Source: an uncultured Bacilli bacterium (GTDB lineage Bacteria > Bacillota_I > Bacilli_A > RFN20 > CAG-449). From it: a DNA stretch of 39,599 nucleotides. The notes under the pieces are model-generated. The model was not told where the DNA came from. It saw only the letters and a program-made list of their open reading frames with translations, and did no database searches. Where the stretch lies: positions 1-39,599 of the forward strand of contig CANRDP010000012.1 of NCBI GenBank assembly GCA_947629415.1, in the 5' to 3' direction. Of the stretch, positions 1 through 6,720 are shown one piece after another. Positions within the stretch are counted from its first letter, which is position 1. Every line of letters starts with the position of its first letter. The position numbers and the translations under genes were made by a program.

Positions 1-101
1 AAAACTGCAACAACATCCACCAAACTAAACCACCAATCTTCCTTTTCTTCATCCCATTTAGTTCTTACTTTTCTATTTTCAAAAACTTTAATATTCGCCA
101 T
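1..101 (-). CDS. BRO-N / phage antirepressor-type protein, 5' end only
   Basis: This open frame is too short for the ORF track and runs off the left edge, so only about 33 N-terminal residues are visible. It begins ATG at 101 after a good ribosome site (GGAGA, 7 bases upstream). The start MANIKVFENRKVRTKWDEE followed by WWFSLVDVVAV resembles the N-terminus of BRO-N/antirepressor-like proteins, whose usual pattern is a charged strand, a W-F/Y-S motif and DVV. Such genes are common on prophages and integrative elements, where they are thought to act as DNA-binding regulators. It reads leftward, away from the truncated exoA, which suits the edge of an inserted element. The family call rests on the N-terminal pattern alone. 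Confidence 0.65.
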   Translation of the reverse strand, partial: MANIKVFENRKVRTKWDEEKEDWWFSLVDVVAV

Positions 102-400
102 GGCTTGTTCTCCTATGCTTATATGATAACATAAACAAGCGAAATTTGTATCAAAAATCATTAAGTTTTTGTTAAACAAATGAAAACTTTTTTGTATAAA
201 TTAAATCAAAGTTCCAAATCGTTTTATATCAATTTAGGCAGTTTTAAAGCGTAAAATTTAGCAAAAAACTCAATATTGGGTGTCAAATGGTGTCAATATT
301 TCAAAACGATTGACAACTGTTTTGTTTTTCGATATACTTTTTGTGTGTAAAACAATGGAGTTTTAGAAAAGCAGGGCTCGCACTCACGACTGATAGAGCA
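102..400. other. Putative end of an integrated mobile element (att-like region)
   Basis: About 300 bases lie between the BRO-type gene and the point where exoA homology stops (about 395-400). The stretch is very AT-rich and holds two direct copies of GGTGTCAA (279-286 and 289-296) spaced exactly 10 bp, flanked by CAATATT on both sides (271-277 and 294-300). Short direct repeats one helical turn apart are typical of arm-type integrase sites. No integrase gene is visible. Calling this an element end is inference from the repeats, the phage-type neighbour and the broken exoA. Confidence 0.4.
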
Positions 401-570
401 CTTTCTTGGTAAAGAAAATATCCTTCTTTAGAAAAAGGAAAAGCATTTTCATCACTGATTTTTGTTTCATTCAATGCGAAAATATCGGCATCAAGATAAT
501 CAAAATCCATTACAAAATTTTTTTTTAAAATCGCTCGAAGTCCATTCACATTGAATGTTACGATTTTCAT
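301..570 (-). pseudogene. exoA: Exodeoxyribonuclease III, N-terminal fragment
   Basis: The first 58 or so residues match exonuclease III (AP endonuclease, base-excision repair): MKIVTFNVNGLRAILKK, then DADIFALNETKI, which contains the metal-binding Asn (FNVNGLR) and Glu (NETKI). Full-length proteins are about 250 residues. Here the family pattern stops after YFLYQESA, where a GYSGTA-like stretch is expected, and about 30 unrelated residues follow before a stop. The catalytic His/Asp residues of the C-terminal half are therefore missing and the product should be inactive. The ATG overlaps the copA stop as ATGA, so it was the last gene of the csoR-copA operon. The break coincides with the element-like DNA to the left. 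Confidence 0.85.
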
Positions 571-776
571 TTTTCTTCTCCGTGATAACCCGCTTCTTCA
601 ATATTTTTCAAAACTTCCGCAACCGAAATATTTTGTTCATAGGAAAGCACAACTTCTTTATTTTCTAACGATGCTTCCGCAGAAACGACATTCGGTACTT
701 TTTTGCATGCATTTTCCACATGCATTTTGCAGTGATCACACATCATACCTTCAACATGAATTTTTAAAGTTTTCAT
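567..776 (-). CDS. copZ: CopZ-like copper chaperone, internal in-frame start within copA
   Basis: The last 69 codons of copA form a complete heavy-metal-associated domain: MKTLKIHVEGMMCDHC at the start, with the CxxC metal site, and EEAGY near the end. This is the normal size of a free CopZ chaperone. The codon for its first Met (774-776) is preceded by a perfect AGGAGG at 785-790 with an 8-base spacer, as good as any start in the window. Free CopZ could therefore be made from the same message as CopA. Whether ribosomes start here is inference. The alternative is that it serves only as a C-terminal CopA domain. Confidence 0.6.
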   Translation of the reverse strand: MKTLKIHVEGMMCDHCKMHVENACKKVPNVVSAEASLENKEVVLSYEQNISVAEVLKNIEEAGYHGEEK

Positions 777-3044
777 CTCATTTTCCTCCTTTTTTTGAAG
801 ATAATCTTCTTCTTTTTCTATTCTCCTCGGTTTGAAGAAATAAATTGTTAACGCATTCAAAACAACAAATACACTGGAAAAAGACATGGCAAGAGAAGCA
901 ATCATAGGATTTAACTTCAAATGGAAAAGAGGATAAAAAACTCCGGAAGCCAATATCACTCCAATAACATTATAGATAAATGCCCAAAATAAACCGATGC
1001 GAATCGTATTTAAAACTCTTTTGGAAAGACAAATGACATTAAAAACATCCATAAGATCATTTCTTAATAAAACGATATCACTCGATTCCAAAGCAATATC
1101 ACTTCCACCGCCAAGAGCAATTCCTAAATCCGCACCCATGAGAGCCGGTGCATCATTTACGCCATCACCGACCATTGCTACCACCGTCTTGGCATTTTCT
1201 TTCAAGCTGCGGACTTTTTCCATTTTATCTTTGGGAAAAACATTGGCAATAACTTCATCAATTCCCACTTCTTCCGCAATATTCTTCGCGGTATTTTCAT
1301 TATCACCGGTAAGCATGACGACCTTTACTCCCGACTTTTTCAACAAAGCAATAGCTTCTTTTGACGTCTTTTTTACTTCATCTTTTAAGGCGAGATACGC
1401 CACGAGTTCACCATCTTTTAAAACGATTAAAGCTGTTTTCCCTTGTCGTGAAAATTCCTCCATCTGAACATCTTCACCATGCGTTAAAAAGCGTGCATTG
1501 CCGATTTCATAAAAATGCTGATCAATTTTCCCGGATAATCCTTTTCCTTCGATAGAGATAAAATTCTCTACTTTTTTCAATACGGCATTTCTTTTCTCCG
1601 CAAAATTTACAATTGCATTGGCCAATGGATGCTCGGATAAAGATTCAAGAGAATAAATACAAGATAAAACATCTTGCTCCTCTTCCTTTGCAAGAAAATC
1701 CGTCACTTTTGGTTTTCCTTCGGTAATCGTACCGGTCTTATCAAAAACAATGACATGAATACGATGTGCTTTTTCCAAAATTTCGGCATTCTTGATCAAT
1801 AATCCGCTTTCTGCAGCTTTTCCGGTTCCCACCATAATAGCCACCGGCGTTGCCAAACCCAAAGCACAAGGACAAGCGATGACCAATGTTGAAATGGCAA
1901 AATTAAAGGCCAATTCAAAAGTCGAACCGCTGAAAAAGAAAGAAAAAAAGCTTATCAATGCAATGAGTAAAATTCCGGGAACAAAATAAAAAGAAATTTT
2001 ATCCACCAGATGCGATATCGGTGCCTTGGAATCCGCGGCCTCATTTACCAAACGAATAATGGTGGCAATAGAAGTATTTTCACCGACTTTGGTTGCCTCA
2101 ATTTTCAAATATCCCGCTGTAAGAATAGAAGAAGAAAGTACTTCATCATGAACGGTTTTATAAACAGGTATATTTTCTCCGGTTAAAGTGGATTGATCCA
2201 AAGATGCACTTCCCTCGACAATAATACCATCGACGGGCACGGCATCCCCTTTTCGTAATAGAACAATATCTTTCAGCATCACATCTTCTACCGGTACTAT
2301 TTTTTCTTCTCCGTCACGAAGAACACATGCTTTTTTCGGAGCCAAATCCATTAAATGCGTAATCGCACTGGTTGTTTTCTTTTTGGATATTTTTTCCAAA
2401 TATTTTCCAAGGCTTACCAAAGTCAAAATCATTCCCGCAGATTCAAAATAAAGATTTTCATGATAATCCATTACCAAATCCATTTTTCCGAATCCCAAAC
2501 CATATCCGATACGATAAATGGCAAAAATTCCGTAAATAAGAGAGGCTGTCGCTCCCAGAGCAATCAAAGAATCCATATTCGGTGATAAATGAAATAATTT
2601 TTTATATCCGGAAATAAAATACCTTCGATAAATAATCACAATCGGAAGAACAAGTAAAAACTGCGTAAAAGAAAAGGCTAAGGCACCTTCCATACCACTC
2701 ATAAAAGAAGGAAGAGGTAATCCTATCATATGTCCCATGGAAACATACATAAGAAGAAGCAAAAAAAGGAAAGAAAAAAGGAGATCCATGAAATCTTTTT
2801 TGGTATTTTCTTGTAAAGTATTTCCTTCTTTTTTTTCAGGAAGAAGTGCTTCATATCCTGCTTTTTTTACAGCAGAAAGTATCGCATCATCATTGGTGAT
2901 GGATTCATCATATTCCGCTATCATGGAATTTGTCATGAGGCTTACCTGAACTTTTTTTATCCCCCGAACATTCTCCACTGCTTTTTGTACATGACTTTGG
3001 CAAGATGCACAAGTCATTCCTTTAATTAAATATTTCTTTTTCAT
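567..3044 (-). CDS. copA: Copper-exporting P1B-type ATPase with N- and C-terminal HMA domains
   Basis: This 825-residue membrane pump should export Cu(I) using ATP. Visible in order: N-terminal HMA domain with GMTCASC at residues 9-15; paired membrane helices at about 85-215; the actuator TGE (288-290); the CPC metal site in IACPCALGLATP (391-393); the phosphorylation motif DKTGT (435-439); SEHPLA in the nucleotide-binding domain; GDGVNDAPAL; and two last helices. A second HMA domain (GMMCDHC, about 766-772) is fused at the C-terminus, which is unusual because HMA domains normally precede the helices. It starts 2 bases after csoR, so it is copper-regulated through CsoR. Its TGA overlaps the exoA start. 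Confidence 0.95.
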   Translation of the reverse strand: MKKKYLIKGMTCASCQSHVQKAVENVRGIKKVQVSLMTNSMIAEYDESITNDDAILSAVKKAGYEALLPEKKEGNTLQENTKKDFMDLLFSFLFLLLLMYVSMGHMIGLPLPSFMSGMEGALAFSFTQFLLVLPIVIIYRRYFISGYKKLFHLSPNMDSLIALGATASLIYGIFAIYRIGYGLGFGKMDLVMDYHENLYFESAGMILTLVSLGKYLEKISKKKTTSAITHLMDLAPKKACVLRDGEEKIVPVEDVMLKDIVLLRKGDAVPVDGIIVEGSASLDQSTLTGENIPVYKTVHDEVLSSSILTAGYLKIEATKVGENTSIATIIRLVNEAADSKAPISHLVDKISFYFVPGILLIALISFFSFFFSGSTFELAFNFAISTLVIACPCALGLATPVAIMVGTGKAAESGLLIKNAEILEKAHRIHVIVFDKTGTITEGKPKVTDFLAKEEEQDVLSCIYSLESLSEHPLANAIVNFAEKRNAVLKKVENFISIEGKGLSGKIDQHFYEIGNARFLTHGEDVQMEEFSRQGKTALIVLKDGELVAYLALKDEVKKTSKEAIALLKKSGVKVVMLTGDNENTAKNIAEEVGIDEVIANVFPKDKMEKVRSLKENAKTVVAMVGDGVNDAPALMGADLGIALGGGSDIALESSDIVLLRNDLMDVFNVICLSKRVLNTIRIGLFWAFIYNVIGVILASGVFYPLFHLKLNPMIASLAMSFSSVFVVLNALTIYFFKPRRIEKEEDYLQKKEENEMKTLKIHVEGMMCDHCKMHVENACKKVPNVVSAEASLENKEVVLSYEQNISVAEVLKNIEEAGYHGEEK

Positions 3045-3046
3045 TT

Positions 3047-3340
3047 TTATTGAAATTTCTGGAACAATGCAACGATTTCGTCAATACTGCTCTCATTTCC
3101 ATTTTTGATATCATTTACCAAACAAGTATGCATATGTTCATCCAAAATTCGATTTGCCAAACTTTTGATGGCCTTATCAATTGCAGATAATTGCACCAAA
3201 ACATCATCGCAATAGCGATCTTCCTCAATCATTTTTCCGATACCATGCATTTGTCCGGCAATACGATTCACTCGTGAAATCAAAGATTTTTTTTCTTCCG
3301 CAGTTCTTTTTTTTATGCGAAAACAACATTGCTTTTCCAT
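3047..3340 (-). CDS. csoR: CsoR-family copper-sensing repressor
   Basis: This 97-residue all-helical DUF156 protein has the copper triad C44, H69 and C73. The spacing (25 and 4) is the same as in characterised CsoR proteins (C36/H61/C65 in Mycobacterium tuberculosis). Family stretches RVNRIAGQMHGIGKMI and ISAxDKA-like LSAIDKAIKSLA are visible. In the family, apo-CsoR binds the promoter and Cu(I) releases it. It is first in the operon with copA, 2 bases apart, and the promoter ahead carries a matching palindrome, so it most likely controls itself. GAGGT lies ahead of the ATG. Extra cysteines at positions 5-6 and H71 are of unknown role. Confidence 0.93.
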   Translation of the reverse strand: MEKQCCFRIKKRTAEEKKSLISRVNRIAGQMHGIGKMIEEDRYCDDVLVQLSAIDKAIKSLANRILDEHMHTCLVNDIKNGNESSIDEIVALFQKFQ

Positions 3341-3358
3341 TTTTATTACCTCAACTGT

Positions 3359-3387
3359 ATTCTATACCCTATATAGGTATATGTCAA
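3359..3387 (-). promoter_or_regulatory. csoR-copA promoter with CsoR-type operator
   Basis: On the minus strand TTGACA (3382-3387) is followed by exactly 17 bases and TAGAAT (3359-3364). The spacer is nearly filled by an inverted repeat with perfect arms TATACC / GGTATA (3363-3381). CsoR operators are GC-centred palindromes of TACCC..GGGTA type, so binding here would hide both promoter elements from polymerase. The layout is direct observation; binding by CsoR is inference from operon position. Confidence 0.85.
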
Positions 3388-3543
3388 GAAGTTCTTCTCT
3401 ATGCATATTCTTCCCTGTTGTAAGTATTTTATCTACTCTTCAAGGTACTTAAAATCCAGTAAAATTCCAATCGAAAAAACTTTACGATTTTTTGATTAAA
3501 AGATAGAGATATTGTAGAAAAGATTTCCAAATGCAAAAAATAT

Positions 3544-4791
3544 CTATTTCTTTTTTATCCAGATTGAATCAAACTGATTTTGATCTTCCACTTTTAAAAT
3601 TACATTAAAATAATCCCCTTCGTTTTCCGAAAGAAGAGGAACTAAAGCGGTATTCCTATTTAAAAGTTCATGGATTTTTTTATAATTTCCATCAAAATAA
3701 TATGCATTCACGGAAGCAAAAAAATCCGTGACATAGCTCCCTAGATTCCCATATACTCTCTGATCTTTTGCTTCTCGTTGCATATAATATTTTTCATAAA
3801 AGCATTGAAAGGAATCCTTTAAAAAAGCTTCATCTTTTTGTACATTCTCCGCATGATATTCATAAGCATTTTCATATATCGTCAGGATGCCGGCACGATT
3901 CCCATAATCCAACAAGGATACCGATGAAATATCATAAAATGCATCCTCTTGCTTTATACTTTGAATATGTAAATGTCCGGAAAAATTTAAAGAAACATGA
4001 TATTTTTTATAAAGATTTCGCAATTCTTCGGCATTCCGCAAGGTATAAAATTCTTCAAAAGAAGGATGATGTGTCAAAAGATTATGATGTGAAAAACTCA
4101 ACACATCGATTCCTTTTTCTTCTGCTTCTTTCAAAACCGATTCTATCCAATTTAAAGTCGATGGAAATAATTCTCCGCTGGTCATCTGCTCATTATATTC
4201 CGCATTATAGCGATTTAGAGTTGTATCCAACAAAAGTCCCCAATGTTTTGAATCCAATGGATAAACATAAGATAATGTAAGGGAATCTTTAAAAAGCGCA
4301 TTTCCATATCCCATTTTTTCATATATATCCATAAATTCTTCCGGAGTAACCGATGGCGTGGAAAAAACTTCATCATGAAGAAAAGCATGAGAATTCATCA
4401 TGATGTCATGATTCCCCGGAAGAACTAAAACCTGTGTATACGATAAAATTTCCTCTAATGAATTTTCCAATGCAAGATGAGATTCTTTTTCGCCATTGAA
4501 ACTAATATCTCCGGTCAAAACAAGATAATCCGGTGTTTCTTCTTTTATCTTCATTTTCAATGCTTCTAAAATTTCGGTATCTTTTTCTTGAAAACGACCA
4601 TCGCGAGTCAAATTCTTCTTGCAATAAAGTTCATTTTCTTTGGAAACCAAAGTATCACTTAAAAAATGAAGATCACTGGCAATCATGATTTCCAATGTTT
4701 TTTCACCTTTTTCAAGACTAATATCTTCTTTGCAAGAAAAAAGTGTTCCGATTAAAAAAATACATAAAAGGAAATGGAAGAATTTTTTCAT
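3544..4791 (-). CDS. Lipoprotein calcineurin-like metallophosphoesterase
   Basis: 415 residues. The N-terminus MKKFFHFLLCIFLIGTLFSC is a lipoprotein signal with lipobox LFSC, so the mature protein is anchored outside the membrane. The metallophosphoesterase metal motifs are all present: SDLHF (D, H), TGDISFNGE, LPGNHDIM, SHHNLL and FSGHLH. They build a two-metal site that hydrolyses phosphoesters; the substrate cannot be told from sequence. The closest general type is the CpdA/Icc-like surface phosphoesterases. No Shine-Dalgarno is visible before the ATG, and a TAAAAT lies just 12 bases upstream, so the message may be nearly leaderless. It follows the DUF2188 gene after a terminator and is probably a separate unit. 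Confidence 0.85.
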   Translation of the reverse strand: MKKFFHFLLCIFLIGTLFSCKEDISLEKGEKTLEIMIASDLHFLSDTLVSKENELYCKKNLTRDGRFQEKDTEILEALKMKIKEETPDYLVLTGDISFNGEKESHLALENSLEEILSYTQVLVLPGNHDIMMNSHAFLHDEVFSTPSVTPEEFMDIYEKMGYGNALFKDSLTLSYVYPLDSKHWGLLLDTTLNRYNAEYNEQMTSGELFPSTLNWIESVLKEAEEKGIDVLSFSHHNLLTHHPSFEEFYTLRNAEELRNLYKKYHVSLNFSGHLHIQSIKQEDAFYDISSVSLLDYGNRAGILTIYENAYEYHAENVQKDEAFLKDSFQCFYEKYYMQREAKDQRVYGNLGSYVTDFFASVNAYYFDGNYKKIHELLNRNTALVPLLSENEGDYFNVILKVEDQNQFDSIWIKKK

Positions 4792-4826
4792 ATTTTTATT
4801 TTACAACGATTTTTTTGTCTAGAAAC

Positions 4827-4851
4827 AAAAAAAGCGATTAAATCGCTTTTT
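4827..4851 (-). terminator. Intrinsic terminator of the DUF2188 gene
   Basis: Perfect 11-bp arms (4829-4839 and 4841-4851; core AGCGATT / AATCGCT) are followed on the minus strand by a T-run. The stem includes the DUF2188 stop codon (4850-4852). Confidence 0.85.
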
Positions 4852-5053
4852 AAATTTTTCTTATTTTTCCGTCCAATCCATGAAGCATAACGGTACTGCC
4901 ATCATTTTTATTTTTGCACAAAGATTCCGCATATTCCAAGGCTTCTTTTTGTGTTTTGAATAATTTGATGACTTTGTCTGAACCTTGAATGAAAACTTTC
5001 CATTCTCTTCCATCATTATCTCTTTTGGAAACGTGATAAATTGTTTTAGCCAT
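4850..5053 (-). CDS. DUF2188 domain protein
   Basis: 67 residues, basic and soluble. The pattern MAKTIYHVSKRDNDG, WKVFIQGSDKVIKLF, T-Q-KEALEYAESLCK and the closing MLHGLDGKIRK matches the DUF2188 family, which normally ends in VH-x-x-DGKI. The function of the family is unknown. KEALEYA resembles small single-strand-binding folds, but no role can be claimed. A ribosome site (AAGGAGT) precedes the ATG, and an extended -10 (TGCTAGTAT) lies about 15 bases further up, so it has its own promoter. It is monocistronic, ended by the hairpin that overlaps its stop. Confidence 0.8.
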   Translation of the reverse strand: MAKTIYHVSKRDNDGREWKVFIQGSDKVIKLFKTQKEALEYAESLCKNKNDGSTVMLHGLDGKIRKI

Positions 5054-5148
5054 ACTCTTACTCCTTTATATTTATACTAGCAAAAAAAATCGAAAGGTAG
5101 AAGATTTTGTATGATTTTTTTTCTTTTTGTTTCCTTAAGAAAAAAATA

Positions 5149-5427
5149 TTATAAAATAAGAAAAATTTGTGCAATCACCGAAGAGATAAAATTAAGAATC
5201 GCATAAAAAATATTGGAAATCCCGGCACCGATCTTTGCGAAAATATTTCCCTCTTCATTCACTACGATTTCTTCGTTTTTTCCATCGGTAAAAGAATCTT
5301 GCGACTCAATCTGAAAAATTTCAGAATCAAGTATTTCCGATTTCTTCTCTGCGGAAGAGGTAAAAAAGGTAGAAGCTAATAATACGACCAAGATTACAAG
5401 CAATGCTGTTTTAAAAAAATTTTTCAT
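5149..5427 (-). CDS. Small two-segment membrane or secreted protein, unknown function
   Basis: 92 residues with no recognised family. A hydrophobic N-terminal segment (about residues 6-22, signal or anchor) is followed by an acidic, Ser/Glu-rich middle (SEKKSEILDSEIFQIE, residues about 24-60) and a second hydrophobic/amphipathic stretch at the C-terminus (about 64-92, AKIGAGISNIFYAILNFIS). If both segments insert, the acidic loop lies outside. The start is supported by GGTGATC before ATG and by a well-placed TTGACA-17-TTAATT promoter. It is a single gene between gpr and the DUF2188 gene. No signal for a toxin or bacteriocin is decisive. Confidence 0.6.
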   Translation of the reverse strand: MKNFFKTALLVILVVLLASTFFTSSAEKKSEILDSEIFQIESQDSFTDGKNEEIVVNEEGNIFAKIGAGISNIFYAILNFISSVIAQIFLIL

Positions 5428-5437
5428 AAGATCACCA

Positions 5438-5466
5438 AATTAACCATAGCATATATGCGATGTCAA
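5438..5466 (-). promoter_or_regulatory. Promoter of the small membrane-protein gene, with palindrome in the spacer
   Basis: TTGACA (5461-5466), a 17-base spacer and TTAATT (5438-5443) on the minus strand. The spacer contains the perfect 10-bp palindrome GCATATATGC (5449-5458), placed where a repressor could block polymerase. The regulator is unknown. Confidence 0.6.
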
Positions 5467-5487
5467 AATTTGTAAAAATGCGCTTTT

Positions 5488-6297
5488 TTAACCAAAAGCT
5501 TCATTAATGCAATAAGATAAAATATCCGACAGGGCTTCAATCATTTCTTCGGTATCTTTGGGAGTATAATATGACATTTTTTTTGTTAAATTATTTTTCA
5601 AATACGATTTCAAATGTGCATTTTCTGATAAATTTTCCATTCTTTCAATAAAGGATTCCTCTAAAGCCCGTGACGATATTGCCGTGGCCACACCGATTGC
5701 CAAAACCGGAATTCCCAAATATTCCTGTGTTAAAGATTTCCGAAACGATAAAATCCCACTGCCGGGTGTAAGTCCCGTATCCGTTAATTGAATGACTCGG
5801 AATAGTCGTTCTTCCTTATGGGTGACAAGAGAATCGATGGCAACAACAAAATCGACATTATATTCTTTTATAATTGCCAATGCCGTACGCGCACTTTCCA
5901 ATCCCGTTTCCGCCATAACGCCTGGAATCATCGCCGATAAACCATACATTTTTTTCCCTTCCTTTAAATGGCAGGTCGGATGTAATTTTCTTATGGTTTT
6001 CGGTCCCAAGGCATCACTGATATATTGTTCATTACCGATACCGAAGCAAAGAACCAATTTGTTTTTCTTCTTTTTCGACATTTTCTTCAATGTAGCGATG
6101 ATTTCCTGACAAAATTTTTCTTCATCCACATCGTCGGAAAATTCAAAAGATATATATGTTCCTCGTTTTTTTCGAAAAATTCCCTCATCATCAATTTTCG
6201 TTACTCTTTTGGTAAATCCAAAAAAATCTTCTTTTTCTTTTGTGATTCCAGACGACAAATTGATTTCATCTGCAAAATCATAATCATCCAATTTCAT
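5488..6297 (-). CDS. gpr: Germination protease GPR (spore protease, A25 family)
   Basis: GPR degrades the small acid-soluble DNA-binding proteins of spores at germination. Family signatures are intact: FGIGNEQYISDALGP (catalytic Asp at about 95), MIPGVMAETGLESA, FVVAIDSLVTHKEERL (second Asp at about 155), QLTDTGLTPGSGI and LGIPVLAIGVATAI. At 269 residues it is shorter than the 368-residue Bacillus enzyme; the N-terminal propeptide and the C-terminal part are both reduced. The position beside rpsT and holA is the same as in Bacillus. AAAGGAT precedes the ATG. Presence of this gene implies a spore-forming lineage, though only this one clear spore gene is in the window. Confidence 0.88.
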   Translation of the reverse strand: MKLDDYDFADEINLSSGITKEKEDFFGFTKRVTKIDDEGIFRKKRGTYISFEFSDDVDEEKFCQEIIATLKKMSKKKKNKLVLCFGIGNEQYISDALGPKTIRKLHPTCHLKEGKKMYGLSAMIPGVMAETGLESARTALAIIKEYNVDFVVAIDSLVTHKEERLFRVIQLTDTGLTPGSGILSFRKSLTQEYLGIPVLAIGVATAISSRALEESFIERMENLSENAHLKSYLKNNLTKKMSYYTPKDTEEMIEALSDILSYCINEAFG

Positions 6298-6344
6298 ATT
6301 CTTTATCCTTTCAAGATTAGCATTTGCGGAAAATAAAAAAACTA

Positions 6345-6373
6345 TTGCAAGAAATAAAAAAATATAGTATAAT
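6345..6373 (+). promoter_or_regulatory. rpsT promoter
   Basis: TTGCAA (6345-6350), exactly 17 bases, TATAAT (6368-6373), about 32 bases before the rpsT start. Confidence 0.85.
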
Positions 6374-6404
6374 TCACACGTTAAAAACGAAAGAGGTGAA
6401 AGAA

Positions 6405-6665
6405 ATGGCGAATATTAAGTCACAGGTGAAAAGAATTCGTACAAATGAGAAAGCAAGAAAAAGAAATGCTTCCTATAAATCTTCGATGAGAACAGCCATC
6501 AAAAAAGTACAAAAAGCTGTCGAGGCAAAAGATGTTGAGTTAGCAAAATCTTTATTACCCTTAGCAATATCGAAAATTGATCGCTCTGTCAGTAAAGGAA
6601 TTCAACACAAAAACACTGCCGCTCGTCAGAAGTCCCATCTGATGACGCTCGTCAATTCTCTATAA
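6405..6665 (+). CDS. rpsT: 30S ribosomal protein S20
   Basis: 86 residues, strongly basic and helical: MANIKSQVKRIRTNEKARKRN, then KSSMRTAIKKVQKAV, SKGIQHKNTAARQKSHLM. S20 binds 16S rRNA in the body of the small subunit. The ORF track starts 27 codons too early; the ATG at 6405 has AAGAGGTG ahead of it and gives the normal S20 N-terminus, and the promoter lies downstream of the track's start. It is monocistronic, transcribed opposite to its neighbours gpr and holA, and ended by a strong hairpin. Confidence 0.97.
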   Translation: MANIKSQVKRIRTNEKARKRNASYKSSMRTAIKKVQKAVEAKDVELAKSLLPLAISKIDRSVSKGIQHKNTAARQKSHLMTLVNSL

Positions 6666-6684
6666 ATAAACTTTTAAGAGAAGG

Positions 6685-6720
6685 AAAGATATTCACGATT
6701 CATGAATATCTTTTTTTATA
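6685..6720. terminator. Bidirectional terminator between rpsT and holA
   Basis: Arms AAAGATATTCA (6685-6695) and TGAATATCTTT (6703-6713) with a 7-base loop. T-runs occur on both strands, and the T-run on the plus strand overlaps the holA stop. Confidence 0.88.

Noticed and set aside
361-400. tRNA 3' end (GCGAGCCCTGC) as attachment site
   Set aside because: Looks like a T-loop in part, but the flanking stems do not pair and no CCA end follows.
3420-3543. Terminator after the phosphoesterase gene
   Set aside because: AATCGAAAAAA..GATTTTTTGATT pairs only with mismatches; not convincing.
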